Below the pieces are notes generated by a model, which did not search any database, was not told the origin of the DNA, and saw nothing but the letters and a program-made list of their open reading frames with translations. A program made the position numbers and the translations under genes. This document shows positions 41,099 to 50,395 of a DNA stretch of 64,000 nucleotides, piece by piece (position 1 is the first letter of the stretch; each line of letters opens with the position of its first letter). This DNA comes from RGIG4140 sp045635565 (lineage in GTDB: Bacteria; Pseudomonadota; Alphaproteobacteria; CAAHEQ01; UBA3637), in NCBI GenBank assembly GCA_045635565.1, contig JAZTVX010000044.1, positions 11,370-75,369 on the forward strand. The letters run 5' to 3'.

Positions 41099-43453
41099 TT
41101 ACTCTTTTGTATCAGTATCTTTTTTGAGTGGTTTTAATGGCTTTGTTAAAGCCATTTTGAGCACTTCTTCTGCTTTGGTCACAGGAATGATTTCTAAATC
41201 ATTTTTAACATTATCCGGAATTTCTTCCAAATCTTTTTTATTTTCTTCCGGAATTAGAACAGTTTTGATACCGGCTCGTAATGCAGCCAATAATTTTTCC
41301 TTTAAACCACCAATCGGTAATACATGCCCTCGTAACGTTATTTCACCTGTCATAGCAATATCTTTGCGAACAGGAATACCGGTGTAAGCAGAAACCAATG
41401 ATGTCATCATGGCAATACCGGCAGATGGTCCGTCTTTGGGTGTTGCACCTTCCGGTACATGAACATGAACATCATTTTTTTCAAATACCTTATCCGATAT
41501 GCCAAATCGTGTTGCATTGGCACGGATAAATGAACGTGCTGCTTCAACAGATTCTTTCATGACGTCACCTAATTGACCGGTTAATTGTATTGCACCCTTT
41601 CCTGACATTGTGACGGCTTCAATCGATAAAATCTCGCCCCCAACTTCTGTCCAAGCCAAACCTGTTGTCGTACCGATTTGATCTTCTTTTTCGGCAACAC
41701 CAAAGGAGTGTTTAGGAACACCGGCATATTTTTTCAGATTCTCCGGTGTGACCGTAATGGATGTAATATTTTCCAGTTGTATTTCTTTGAGTGCTTTTCG
41801 AGCAATGTTAGCAATTTCACGTTCTAAATTACGAACACCGGCTTCACGGGTGTAATTTCGAATAAGGCAAATCAATGTTTCGTCAGTGATTGTCAATTCA
41901 TCCGATTTTAAACCTGTCATCTTAAATTGTTTGCCGATTAAGTGTTGTTTGGCAATTTGAACTTTTTCGTCTTCCGTGTAACCCGATAATTGAATGATTT
42001 CCATTCTGTCAAGCAATGGACGAGGCATTTTTAATGTATTTGCCGTCGTAATAAACATAACATTTGATAAATCATAATCAACTTCCAAATAATTATCATT
42101 GAAGGTTGTATTTTGTTCCGGATCTAATACTTCCAACAATGCCGATGACGGATCACCCCGATAATCATTTCCCAGTTTATCGATTTCATCAAGTAAAAAC
42201 AAGGGATTAACCGCTTTTGCTTTTTTCATGCCTTGAATAATTTTACCAGGCATGGAACCGATATATGTCCGTCTATGTCCACGGATTTCAGATTCATCAT
42301 GCATTCCACCCAATGAGGCTCTTACAAACTGACGACCGGTTGCACGAGCGATTGATTGACCAAGAGATGTTTTACCCACCCCCGGAGGTCCGACTAAACA
42401 CAAAATAGAACCTTTTAAACAATTTGTTCGTTTTTGTACGGCTAAAAATTCCAAGATACGTTCTTTGACTTTTTCTAAACCATAATGGTCTTCGTCTAAA
42501 ATCTGTTTAGCCTTTATCAAGTCCGTTTGTAAAATAGATTTTTTTCTCCATGGAATATTAGTCAACCAATCCAAATAGTTGCGAATAACACCTGATTCAG
42601 CAGACATATGTCCCATCATTTGTAATTTGCGTAGTTCACTTAAAGCCTTTTCTTTGACATCTTTGGGCATGCCGGCTTTTTTGATTTTTGATTCAAGTGT
42701 TTTGATTTCACCGCCATCTTCTGTGTCGCCCAATTCTTTTTGAATGGCTTTCATTTGCTCATTTAAATAATATTCTCGTTGACTTTTCTCCATCTGGCGT
42801 TTAACACGTTTGCGAATTTTACGTTCAACTTGTAAGACGCCGATTTCTTTTTCCATAGATGTGTAAAGTTTTTCCAATCGTTGCTGTATGGATGATGTTT
42901 CCAGTAATTTTTGCTTTTCGTCTAATTTGAGCAACAAATGTGTGGCAATGACATCTGTAAATTTTTCGGGACTGCTGATTTGACTGACGGCAACCAGTAC
43001 TTCCGGTCCGATACGTTTGTTTAATCGAACGTAATTTTCAAATTGATCCCGTACGGAACGCATTAAGGCTTCCGTTTCGGCTTCATCGCCTTTTTCATCT
43101 TTTAAAATTTCAATGTGTGCTTCGAAAAAAGAATTGTTTTGTACCCATTCGATAACTTTTGCACGAGCAATCCCTTCAACCAAAATTTTAACGGTTCCGT
43201 CCGGCAATTTTAACAATTGCAAAATATTGGCAATTGTCCCTGTTTTATATAAATCACCTGTGTAAGGTGTATCAATCAATGCATCGGATTGTGCTGTCAG
43301 CAAAATTTGTTTGTTATTGGACATGGCATTTTCCAATGCGGCAACTGACTTATCCCTCCCGACAAATAAAGGAACGACTACATGGGGAAAAACAATAATG
43401 TCACGTAATGGTAAAACCGGATAAACGCCGTCAATAACTTCAAAATCGCTCAT
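41099..43453 (-). CDS. lon: ATP-dependent protease Lon
   Basis: The 784-residue LonA has three parts: an N-terminal substrate-binding domain with LPLRDIIVFPHVVVPLFVGR, a long coiled coil around 190-260 (QREYYLNEQMKAIQKELG), the AAA+ module with Walker A GPPGVGKTS and Walker B FLLDEIDKL, and the C-terminal Ser-Lys protease with KDGPSAGIAM (catalytic Ser) and GLKEKLLAALRAGI (catalytic Lys). It degrades misfolded and regulatory proteins in the cytoplasm. It is last in the tig-clpP-clpX-lon block, 137 bp after clpX, and may have its own promoter, though I see no convincing heat-shock sigma-32 site. Confidence 0.98.
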   Translation of the reverse strand: MSDFEVIDGVYPVLPLRDIIVFPHVVVPLFVGRDKSVAALENAMSNNKQILLTAQSDALIDTPYTGDLYKTGTIANILQLLKLPDGTVKILVEGIARAKVIEWVQNNSFFEAHIEILKDEKGDEAETEALMRSVRDQFENYVRLNKRIGPEVLVAVSQISSPEKFTDVIATHLLLKLDEKQKLLETSSIQQRLEKLYTSMEKEIGVLQVERKIRKRVKRQMEKSQREYYLNEQMKAIQKELGDTEDGGEIKTLESKIKKAGMPKDVKEKALSELRKLQMMGHMSAESGVIRNYLDWLTNIPWRKKSILQTDLIKAKQILDEDHYGLEKVKERILEFLAVQKRTNCLKGSILCLVGPPGVGKTSLGQSIARATGRQFVRASLGGMHDESEIRGHRRTYIGSMPGKIIQGMKKAKAVNPLFLLDEIDKLGNDYRGDPSSALLEVLDPEQNTTFNDNYLEVDYDLSNVMFITTANTLKMPRPLLDRMEIIQLSGYTEDEKVQIAKQHLIGKQFKMTGLKSDELTITDETLICLIRNYTREAGVRNLEREIANIARKALKEIQLENITSITVTPENLKKYAGVPKHSFGVAEKEDQIGTTTGLAWTEVGGEILSIEAVTMSGKGAIQLTGQLGDVMKESVEAARSFIRANATRFGISDKVFEKNDVHVHVPEGATPKDGPSAGIAMMTSLVSAYTGIPVRKDIAMTGEITLRGHVLPIGGLKEKLLAALRAGIKTVLIPEENKKDLEEIPDNVKNDLEIIPVTKAEEVLKMALTKPLKPLKKDTDTKE

Positions 43454-43590
43454 ACATTTTCCTCTTAATTTTAAAATTTCAAATAATGATATATATGTAT
43501 GTGTTTATTTTACAAAAGTAAAGAGGAAACACAACATTTTTTTTATTTATACCTAAAAAATATTCAACCCGAAAAAATCAGCGACCTTTT

Positions 43591-44922
43591 TTATTTTTCG
43601 TTATAGATAAAAGTCGGTTCTTTTTTGTCTGTAATGGTTTCTCTATCGATAATAACTTCTTTTAAATTATCCATATTCGGTAATTGATACATCAAATCCA
43701 TTAAGACATTTTCCATGATAGAACGTAAACCTCGAGCACCTGTTTTTCGTTCGATGGCTTTTTGGGCAATGGCTTGACAGGCTTCGTCAGTCAAGGTTAA
43801 TTGAACGTTATCCATTTTACACAATGCTTGATATTGCTTAACAAGTGCATTCTTGGGTTCTTTTAAAATACGAACAAGAGCCTCTTTATCCAATTCTTCC
43901 AAACTGACAATGACCGGTAATCGACCGATAAATTCCGGTATTAAACCATATTTCAATAAATCTGTTGGTTCCAGTTTTTCCAATAATTCAGTAATGTTCC
44001 TTTCTTCTCCCGAAGATGTGTTTGAACCAAAACCAATGGAATATTCGGCTTCCCGTCGTTCAATGACTTTTTCTAATCCTGCAAAAGCTCCGCCACAAAT
44101 AAACAAAATATTTTGTGTATTGACTTTAATATATTCCTGATTGGGATGTTTGCGTCCACCTTGTGGTGGTAATGAGGCAACTGTTCCTTCAATCAATTTT
44201 AACAGGGCTTGTTGAACACCTTCTCCCGATACATCTCTGGTAATGGATGGACCATCTGATTTGCGTGAAATTTTATCAATTTCATCGATATAAATAATCC
44301 CTTTTTCAGCCCGTTTTACATCGTAATTGGCATTTTGAAGCAGTTTTAAAACAACATTTTCGACATCTTCCCCAACATAACCTGCTTCAGTCAACGTCGT
44401 GGCATCGGCAATGGCAAACGGAACATCCAGTGTTTTGGCTAATGTCTTTGCTAACAACGTTTTTCCACTGCCGGTTGGTCCCAATAACAAAACATTTGAT
44501 TTTTCAATTTCAACATCATTTGTTCCATTGCCGGAAAGTAATCGTTTGTAATGGTTATAAACTGATACCGATAAAATCTTTTTGGCTTGATTTTGCCCGA
44601 TAACATATTCATCTAGAATTTTATGTAATTCTTGAGGCTTTTTTAAATTTTGAAGTGATAATTCTGTTTCAATTACTTGTTCCGGTGTTTGTTCAACCTG
44701 TTCGGCAAACGTATTTTTTGAACCGGTTGTTTTTGTTCCATCACCTTTTATCATGCCTTTGCATAAATCGATACATTCATCACAAATAAAAACCATTTGA
44801 CTTTTACCCGATGGTCCTTTAATTGGTTTGCCGGAAATCAAACTGCGAACTTCATTTTGACTTTTGTTACAAAATGAACATCTTAAATTAGTATTTGTTG
44901 TGTTTGTATCATCTTTTATCAT
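43591..44922 (-). CDS. clpX: ATP-dependent Clp protease ATP-binding subunit ClpX
   Basis: A 443-residue AAA+ unfoldase. The N-terminal zinc-binding domain has CSFCNKSQ and CDECIDLC. The AAA+ core has Walker A GPTGSGKT, Walker B IIYIDEIDKI, the pore loop GYVGED, the ClpP-binding IGFGSN loop and sensor GARGLRS. It unfolds tagged substrates and feeds them to ClpP, encoded immediately upstream (39 bases away). The stretch between the zinc domain and AAA+ core is about 25 residues longer than in E. coli and low in complexity. Confidence 0.98.
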   Translation of the reverse strand: MIKDDTNTTNTNLRCSFCNKSQNEVRSLISGKPIKGPSGKSQMVFICDECIDLCKGMIKGDGTKTTGSKNTFAEQVEQTPEQVIETELSLQNLKKPQELHKILDEYVIGQNQAKKILSVSVYNHYKRLLSGNGTNDVEIEKSNVLLLGPTGSGKTLLAKTLAKTLDVPFAIADATTLTEAGYVGEDVENVVLKLLQNANYDVKRAEKGIIYIDEIDKISRKSDGPSITRDVSGEGVQQALLKLIEGTVASLPPQGGRKHPNQEYIKVNTQNILFICGGAFAGLEKVIERREAEYSIGFGSNTSSGEERNITELLEKLEPTDLLKYGLIPEFIGRLPVIVSLEELDKEALVRILKEPKNALVKQYQALCKMDNVQLTLTDEACQAIAQKAIERKTGARGLRSIMENVLMDLMYQLPNMDNLKEVIIDRETITDKKEPTFIYNEK

Positions 44923-44961
44923 TTGTTTCCCTTGCTTGTATCATCAGCGTTGAATGAATGT

Positions 44962-45576
44962 TTATAACGGACGAGAAGTAATGACTTCATCAATCAAACC
45001 GAATTTTTTGGCTTCTTCGGCTGTCATAAAATTATCACGTTCCATAGCTCGTTCAATTGTCGGTAAATCCTGTCCGGTTTGTTCAACATAAATTTGATTT
45101 AATCGAGCCTTGATTGATAAAATTTCTTTGGCATGAATTTCAATGTCTGTGGCTTGACCCTGAAATCCGCCCGACGGTTGGTGTATCATAACACGGGCAT
45201 TTGGTAAAGCAAAACGCCGGCCCTTTGCACCACAACATAGTAACAAACTACCCATCGAGGCGGCTTGTCCCATCACGACCGTTGAAACCGGACACTTGAT
45301 GTAATTCATCGTATCCAAGATGGCTAAGCCGGATGTGACAACACCCCCCGGTGAGTTGATATAAAAAGATATTTCTTTTTTGGCGTTTTCTGCTTCTAAA
45401 AACAGCAGTTGAGCACAAATTAAACTGGCAACCTCGTCATTAACCTGACCTGTTAAAAAGATGATTCGTTCTTTTAACAAACGGGAATAAATATCAAAGG
45501 CACGCTCACCTCTGCCGGTTTGTTCAACGACAGTCGGTACCAATGTATTTAAAGACGGGGCTATCCATTCACGCAT
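44962..45576 (-). CDS. clpP: ATP-dependent Clp protease proteolytic subunit ClpP
   Basis: A 204-residue serine protease forming a tetradecamer. The catalytic triad is Ser107 (GQAASMGS), His132 (MIHQPSGG) and Asp181 (MERDNFM). The N-terminal loop ERAFDIYSRLLKERIIFL and the QVNDEVA and SPGGVVTSG motifs are standard. It is co-directional with tig and clpX; a hairpin lies between tig and clpP. Confidence 0.98.
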   Translation of the reverse strand: MREWIAPSLNTLVPTVVEQTGRGERAFDIYSRLLKERIIFLTGQVNDEVASLICAQLLFLEAENAKKEISFYINSPGGVVTSGLAILDTMNYIKCPVSTVVMGQAASMGSLLLCCGAKGRRFALPNARVMIHQPSGGFQGQATDIEIHAKEILSIKARLNQIYVEQTGQDLPTIERAMERDNFMTAEEAKKFGLIDEVITSRPL

Positions 45577-45601
45577 TTTAACTCCTGTTTTTTGAAATGT
45601 T

Positions 45602-45627
45602 AAAAGAGGGAGGTTATCCCTCTTTCA
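45602..45627 (-). terminator. Hairpin between tig and clpP (terminator or attenuator)
   Basis: AAAGAGGGA and TCCCTCTTT form a 9-bp stem followed on the minus strand by only four T. It lies directly after the tig stop codon and may reduce, rather than end, transcription into clpP. Confidence 0.6.
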
Positions 45628-46959
45628 TTATTTTGTTTTTGTTTTTTTTGCTTCGTCAGGATTATAAGCATATAATTCTTCGGCAGTCATTTTCTTTTCG
45701 ACTGTTTGAACAACGCTTAAAATATGATCGACAACTTTTTCTTCAAACATCGGGGCTTTCAAAGCATCCAATGCTTGAGGATTTTTTTGATAGTATTCAA
45801 AGACGACTTTTTCTTGTCCCGGATAACGACGGGCTTCTGCCATAACGGCATTTGTCAAATCTTCTTTAGATAACGTGATTTTGTTTTCATTGGCAACTTC
45901 TGCCAACAATAAACCTAAGCGAACACGACGTTCGGCAATTTGACGATATTCTGCCTTTAAATCCTCTTCAGATTTGGATTTTTCATCTTCATCGAGTTGA
46001 TTATTTTTCTTGGCTTCTTCAAATTGCTTCCAAATGGCATCAAATTCCATATCAACCATGCCTTGAGGAACATCAAAAGAATGTGCTTCTGCCAAAGCAT
46101 CTAACAATGCTCGTTTTGTGTGCATACGTGCGATATTGGCATATTCTTTGTTCAATTCCGTTTTAATCATGTCTTTTAACGCATCCAATGAATCAGAACC
46201 GAATGTTTTAGCCAATTCATCGTTCATTTCTGGTGTTTTGTATTTGCGTAATTCTTTGATATCAACTTTGAATAAGGCTTTTTTACCAGCTAAATCTTTG
46301 GCATGGTAATTTTCAGGGAATGTGACGTTAACATCAACTTTTTCACCGATTTTATGACCGGTTAATTGGTCTTCAAATCCCGGGATGAATGTGTTGGAAC
46401 CTAAATCAAGGTAGTAATCTTTGCCTGTACCACCTTTAAATTCTTCACCGTCGATAGAACCGACGAAATCAATAACAATAACGTCCCCTGTTTTTGTTTC
46501 ACGGTCTTCATTGATGATTTCCGTTGTTTTACGAGCGTTTGCTAATTTTTCCAAAGCGGCATCGATTTCTTTATCCGTTGCTTCACTAACGATTTTTTCA
46601 ATGGATAATGTTTTAAAATCAACCGGTTGGATTTCCGGTAATGATTCAACGTCAATTGTGTATTCAATGTCTTTACCGTCTTCAAATGTTTTGATTTCAA
46701 CTTTCGGTCTTAATGCTGGACGGATTTTGTTTTCTTCAAATGTTTTTTCTGTATATGTTTGAATCAATTCATCTAAAACTTCACCTTTAACGGCATTTGC
46801 GTATTTGGAGCGAATGATATTTAACGGGGCTTGACCCGGACGAAAACCTTGAATCTTGGCTTCTTTGCGAATTTCTTCTAACTTAGCAGTTTGTTTGTCC
46901 GTAAATTCTTTTGCGGGAATAACAACCGTAAAAGAATGAGCTAACTTATTTTTTGTCAT
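45628..46959 (-). CDS. tig: Trigger factor
   Basis: A ribosome-bound chaperone with peptidyl-prolyl isomerase activity, 443 residues. The ribosome-binding signature is GFRPGQAP where E. coli has GFRKGKVP. The FKBP domain follows (residues about 160-245: GDVIVIDFVGSIDGEEF, TFPENYHAKDLAGKKALF), then the helical chaperone domain. The C-terminus is Lys-rich. Only 30 bases separate the ATG from the CCA end of tRNA-Leu upstream, too short for a normal promoter, so tig may be co-transcribed with that tRNA. AAAAGGA serves as ribosome site. Confidence 0.96.
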   Translation of the reverse strand: MTKNKLAHSFTVVIPAKEFTDKQTAKLEEIRKEAKIQGFRPGQAPLNIIRSKYANAVKGEVLDELIQTYTEKTFEENKIRPALRPKVEIKTFEDGKDIEYTIDVESLPEIQPVDFKTLSIEKIVSEATDKEIDAALEKLANARKTTEIINEDRETKTGDVIVIDFVGSIDGEEFKGGTGKDYYLDLGSNTFIPGFEDQLTGHKIGEKVDVNVTFPENYHAKDLAGKKALFKVDIKELRKYKTPEMNDELAKTFGSDSLDALKDMIKTELNKEYANIARMHTKRALLDALAEAHSFDVPQGMVDMEFDAIWKQFEEAKKNNQLDEDEKSKSEEDLKAEYRQIAERRVRLGLLLAEVANENKITLSKEDLTNAVMAEARRYPGQEKVVFEYYQKNPQALDALKAPMFEEKVVDHILSVVQTVEKKMTAEELYAYNPDEAKKTKTK

Positions 46960-46989
46960 AACTTAAAAATCCTTTTTATATCTAAAAAA

Positions 46990-47072
46990 TGGTGCGGGCG
47001 AAGAGACTCGAACTCCCACGCTTTTGGCAACGGCTTCTAAGACCGTCGTGTCTACCATTCCACCACGCCCGC
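46990..47072 (-). tRNA. tRNA-Leu (TAG anticodon)
   Basis: A class II tRNA on the minus strand: acceptor GCGGGCG / CGCCCGC with discriminator A and encoded CCA; anticodon loop CTTAGAA gives TAG (codons CUN); long variable arm GTTGCCAAAAGCGTG-like; T-loop TTCGAGT. No T-run terminator follows; instead tig begins 30 bases later on the same strand. Confidence 0.95.
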
Positions 47073-47171
47073 TCGCTTGCGAGTAATCATATAACACATT
47101 TTTTTTAAAATTAAAAGTGTTTTTGCTTATTTTTTTGAAAAAAAATTATTTTTTAATTGTAGTAAAGTAAC

Positions 47172-47777
47172 TTACTGTTTTTTTTCTTTTTTCAATAATG
47201 CTAATCCGATTTGATATGTTTCTTTTCTCAACGTTTCATCTTCAATACAATCCGTTTTTTCTTTAAGTGATTTTAATTCTTTTGGTAATGGCTTGCGTTG
47301 AGAGATAGTGGGTTCCGGTGTCGGAAAATGCAATTTTCCCTGCATGATATGAATTTTTGAAACAGCCGGATAACCAAAAAATGTATTGATTTTTTCAATA
47401 ATAATCGGTTTTTGGTGTTCAAATAAAACGGCAAAAGCCCCACCGGCACTTTTGACATGTAGTGTTCCGTTCGTACGTGTGTCTTTTTCAAACGTTAATT
47501 TTTCGGGGCGAATGCCTTTGGCAATGTGCTCTCCGACAATATCAATCCATGATTCAATAATATCTACACCGGCAAACCCTCTCGCTCCGAGGACGGCTTT
47601 GGCAATGAAGCGGATTTCTTTTGTTAAACGCTCGGGGCCTTCAAACGTTCTTTTGCGAAACCCTTGTGCATCATGAAAATCATCACCTTTGTCATGTGCC
47701 GTTTCATCAGGACTATAATTATCCGATGAATTTTTAATACGTTTTTTGGGTTTAATAATGCGATGTGATATAGCCAT
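47172..47777 (-). CDS. DUF721 / DciA-like protein
   Basis: A 201-residue protein. I start at the ATG at 47777, one base after the tgt stop, since the longer frame runs inside tgt. The DUF721 domain covers residues about 60-140: IESWIDIVGEHIAKGIRPEKLTF, the TLHVKSAGGAFAVLF strand and the helix IIIEKINTFFGYPAVSKI. Proteins of this type include DciA, the ancestral loader or partner of the replicative helicase DnaB. The N-terminal 45 residues are basic and disordered and the C-terminus is basic. Co-transcribed with tgt. Role in replication is inferred from family. Confidence 0.75.
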   Translation of the reverse strand: MAISHRIIKPKKRIKNSSDNYSPDETAHDKGDDFHDAQGFRKRTFEGPERLTKEIRFIAKAVLGARGFAGVDIIESWIDIVGEHIAKGIRPEKLTFEKDTRTNGTLHVKSAGGAFAVLFEHQKPIIIEKINTFFGYPAVSKIHIMQGKLHFPTPEPTISQRKPLPKELKSLKEKTDCIEDETLRKETYQIGLALLKKEKKQ

Positions 47778-47778
47778 T

Positions 47779-48894
47779 TTACATTTTTCGGTCGTTTTTA
47801 TATTTTTCCATAAATTCATCATGAAAGGCTGTGTAGCGATTTTCAGAAATAGCTGTTCTGATTTGCTTCATCAGATTTTCATAAAAATGAATGTTATGTG
47901 TTGTCAATAATATACTACCCAAAATTTCACCGGCACGGAATAAATGATGAATATATCCACGGGTGTAATTTTGACAAGCAGGACATGTGCATTCAGCATC
48001 AATCGGTTCGTGGCTATCAATATGACAAGCGTTTCGCATATTTAAAACACCATGCGATGTAAAGGCTTGTCCTGTGCGACCGGAACGTGACGGCATTACG
48101 CAGTCAAACATATCAACACCTCGATGAACAGCACCGACAATATCCGAGGGGCGACCGACTCCCATTAAATAACGGGGTTTGTCGTTCGGTAAGTTGCAGG
48201 CCGTATAGTCTAATACCTGAAACATAATTTCTTGTCCTTCACCAACGGCTAAACCACCAATAGCATATCCGTCAAAACCGATATCGGTTAATGCTTGAAT
48301 AGATTGTTTGCGTAAATCTTCAAACATACCCCCTTGAACGATTCCGAATAATCCATAACCATCTCGGTCGATAAAGGCTTCTTTAGACCGTTTTTCCCAA
48401 CGCATAGATCGTTCCATGGATTTTTGAACAACTTTGTATTCAGCCGGATATTTGACACATTCATCAAATGCCATTGTGATGTTGGAATCAAGTAAATATT
48501 GAATTTCCATTGACCGTTCGGGGGATAAAAAGTGTTTGGCCCCATCAATATGAGAATGGAAGGTTACCCCTTCTTCCGTAATTTTGCGTAAAGCAGATAA
48601 ACTCATAACTTGAAAACCACCCGAATCGGTTAAAATCGGTCCGTTCCAGTTCATAAAACGATGTAAACCGCCAAAAGATGCGACCCGTTCGGCCGTTGGT
48701 CGTAACATGAGATGATACGTATTTCCCAAGATAATCTCGGCCCCTGTTGCTTTGACGGATTCTGGTGTCATGGCTTTGACCGTGCCAACCGTGCCGACCG
48801 GCATGAATGCCGGTGTCTGAACTGTGCCGTGTGCTGTATGGAGTATTCCACAACGGGCTTTTTGGTGAGTTGCTTCAATTTTAAATTTTAACAT
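47779..48894 (-). CDS. tgt: tRNA-guanine transglycosylase
   Basis: A 371-residue enzyme exchanging guanine-34 for preQ1 in queuosine tRNAs. The nucleophile and proton acceptor regions are ILTDSGGFQVMSL and FDCVMPSRSGR; substrate contact is VDMFDCV and GGLAVGEG. The zinc site is CTCPACQ followed by HNIHFY. The ATG at 48894 gives the usual MLKFKIEAT start; an in-frame TTG six bases upstream is less likely. The DciA-like gene follows directly. No other queuosine gene is in the window. Confidence 0.97.
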   Translation of the reverse strand: MLKFKIEATHQKARCGILHTAHGTVQTPAFMPVGTVGTVKAMTPESVKATGAEIILGNTYHLMLRPTAERVASFGGLHRFMNWNGPILTDSGGFQVMSLSALRKITEEGVTFHSHIDGAKHFLSPERSMEIQYLLDSNITMAFDECVKYPAEYKVVQKSMERSMRWEKRSKEAFIDRDGYGLFGIVQGGMFEDLRKQSIQALTDIGFDGYAIGGLAVGEGQEIMFQVLDYTACNLPNDKPRYLMGVGRPSDIVGAVHRGVDMFDCVMPSRSGRTGQAFTSHGVLNMRNACHIDSHEPIDAECTCPACQNYTRGYIHHLFRAGEILGSILLTTHNIHFYENLMKQIRTAISENRYTAFHDEFMEKYKNDRKM

Positions 48895-48967
48895 GGACAA
48901 ATTGTTCTTTCTGTGTTAAAGTGTGTTCAAATTTCGTGCATGATAACATATTGAAGGAATAATTTCA

Positions 48968-49720
48968 ATGAAAAAAGAAAAAAAGAAAGGTTTTTGGCAT
49001 AATGCTTCCGGTTTATTTTGGGCATTTGTATTGGCTATGGGGATAAGAGCATTTTGGTTTGAACCGTATAACATTCCGTCTGGTTCTATGATACCGACGT
49101 TGTTGATTGGTGATTATTTGTTTATTACGAAATATGATTATGGATATTCACGACATTCATTTCCTTTTTCATTACCGATTATTCCAAAAGGACGTATTTT
49201 TGATACAATGCCGCAACAAGGCGATGTGGTTGTTTTTCGTATGACTCCGGAAATACAGCCCCAGTTGCCGACGTCGATTGATTACATTAAACGGGTTATT
49301 GCATTGCCGGGGGATACTGTTCAAATAAAAGAAGGCAGATTGTATATCAATGATAAATTGGTTGAACGGGAACTTATCGGTATGGAAAAAATGGTAAATG
49401 AAAAAGGTCAGGAAATGACGTATCACAAATATATTGAAACACTACCGAATGGCGTCCAACATGCAATTTATGAAATTAACGATGAATTAAAAGCAGATAA
49501 TACGGATAAAGTAACCATTCCGAACGGTTATTTTTTTGCGATGGGTGATAATCGTGATAATTCGTTAGATAGCCGTTTTTTCGGTGCTGTTCCATTGGTT
49601 AATTTGGAAGGTAAAGCACGTTTTATATTTTATTCGAATAACGGGAGTGGTTATTTTTGGCAATTATGGAAATGGAATCAATTTATTCGGTGGGAACGCC
49701 TGATGGATAAGATTAAATGA
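48968..49720 (+). CDS. lepB: Signal peptidase I
   Basis: The 250-residue inner-membrane protease removes signal peptides from exported proteins. One membrane segment (residues 12-30), then the catalytic Ser40 in NIPSGSMIPT and Lys108 in IDYIKRVIALPGD; later boxes are FFAMGDNRDNSLDSR. AAGGA precedes the ATG. First gene of lepB-rnc-era-recO with spacings of 7, 11 and 17 bases. It is divergent from tgt. Confidence 0.97.
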   Translation: MKKEKKKGFWHNASGLFWAFVLAMGIRAFWFEPYNIPSGSMIPTLLIGDYLFITKYDYGYSRHSFPFSLPIIPKGRIFDTMPQQGDVVVFRMTPEIQPQLPTSIDYIKRVIALPGDTVQIKEGRLYINDKLVERELIGMEKMVNEKGQEMTYHKYIETLPNGVQHAIYEINDELKADNTDKVTIPNGYFFAMGDNRDNSLDSRFFGAVPLVNLEGKARFIFYSNNGSGYFWQLWKWNQFIRWERLMDKIK

Positions 49721-49727
49721 GGTTTGT

Positions 49728-50384
49728 ATGAATGATACGTTTCTGCCGACAAATTTAAGTCAGATATCTCCTTTGTATAAAAAAGCATTTACTTTGGCAC
49801 ATCACAATAAAAAAGCCTCTTATGAACGGTTGGAATTTTTAGGGGACAGAGTTTTGGGTTTAATTATTGCTGAATTGTTATACAAACATTTTCCGTCTGA
49901 AAAAGAAGGAACATGGGCTATGCGTTTTACACGGCTTGTGTGTGAACAAACATTGGCAAATATTGCTCGGGAAATCGGTTTGCCCGAACGATTGATTACG
50001 CAAGATGATTCATTAAGAGATAATAATTCAATTTTGGCTGATGTAGTGGAAGCATTTATTGCTGCTTTGTATTTGGATAAAGGGATGGCATCTGCTAAAG
50101 CCTTTGTACAAAGATATTGGTTGCCTCTTTTGTTGCAACCACAAGATAAAATCAAAGATTCAAAATCGGCTTTACAGGAATGGGCTCAAAAAAATAAACA
50201 TTGTTTACCTGAATATCATTTGATTGCCTGTAGAGGACCGGATCATGCTCCTCAATTTGAAATGGAAGTTCGTGTTGCCGATTCTTTCATGGTACGGGCA
50301 ATCGGTTCATCTAAAAAAGAAGCCGAGCAAAAAGCAGCCGATGAATTGCTAAAACAATTGCCTTTTTCACATAATCAAAAATAA
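49728..50384 (+). CDS. rnc: Ribonuclease III
   Basis: A 218-residue double-strand-specific RNase that processes rRNA and mRNAs. The catalytic signature is ERLEFLGDRVLGL, and the second acidic cluster ADVVEAFIAALYLDKG completes the two-metal site. The C-terminal dsRNA-binding domain is DSKSALQEWAQKN...EMEVRV...GSSKKEAEQKAADELL. In the standard lepB-rnc-era order. Confidence 0.97.
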   Translation: MNDTFLPTNLSQISPLYKKAFTLAHHNKKASYERLEFLGDRVLGLIIAELLYKHFPSEKEGTWAMRFTRLVCEQTLANIAREIGLPERLITQDDSLRDNNSILADVVEAFIAALYLDKGMASAKAFVQRYWLPLLLQPQDKIKDSKSALQEWAQKNKHCLPEYHLIACRGPDHAPQFEMEVRVADSFMVRAIGSSKKEAEQKAADELLKQLPFSHNQK

Positions 50385-50395
50385 AGGAAATATCT

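Noticed and set aside
43454..43590. Heat-shock (sigma-32) promoter before lon
   Set aside because: No convincing CTTGAAA / CCCAT pair with proper spacing could be read.
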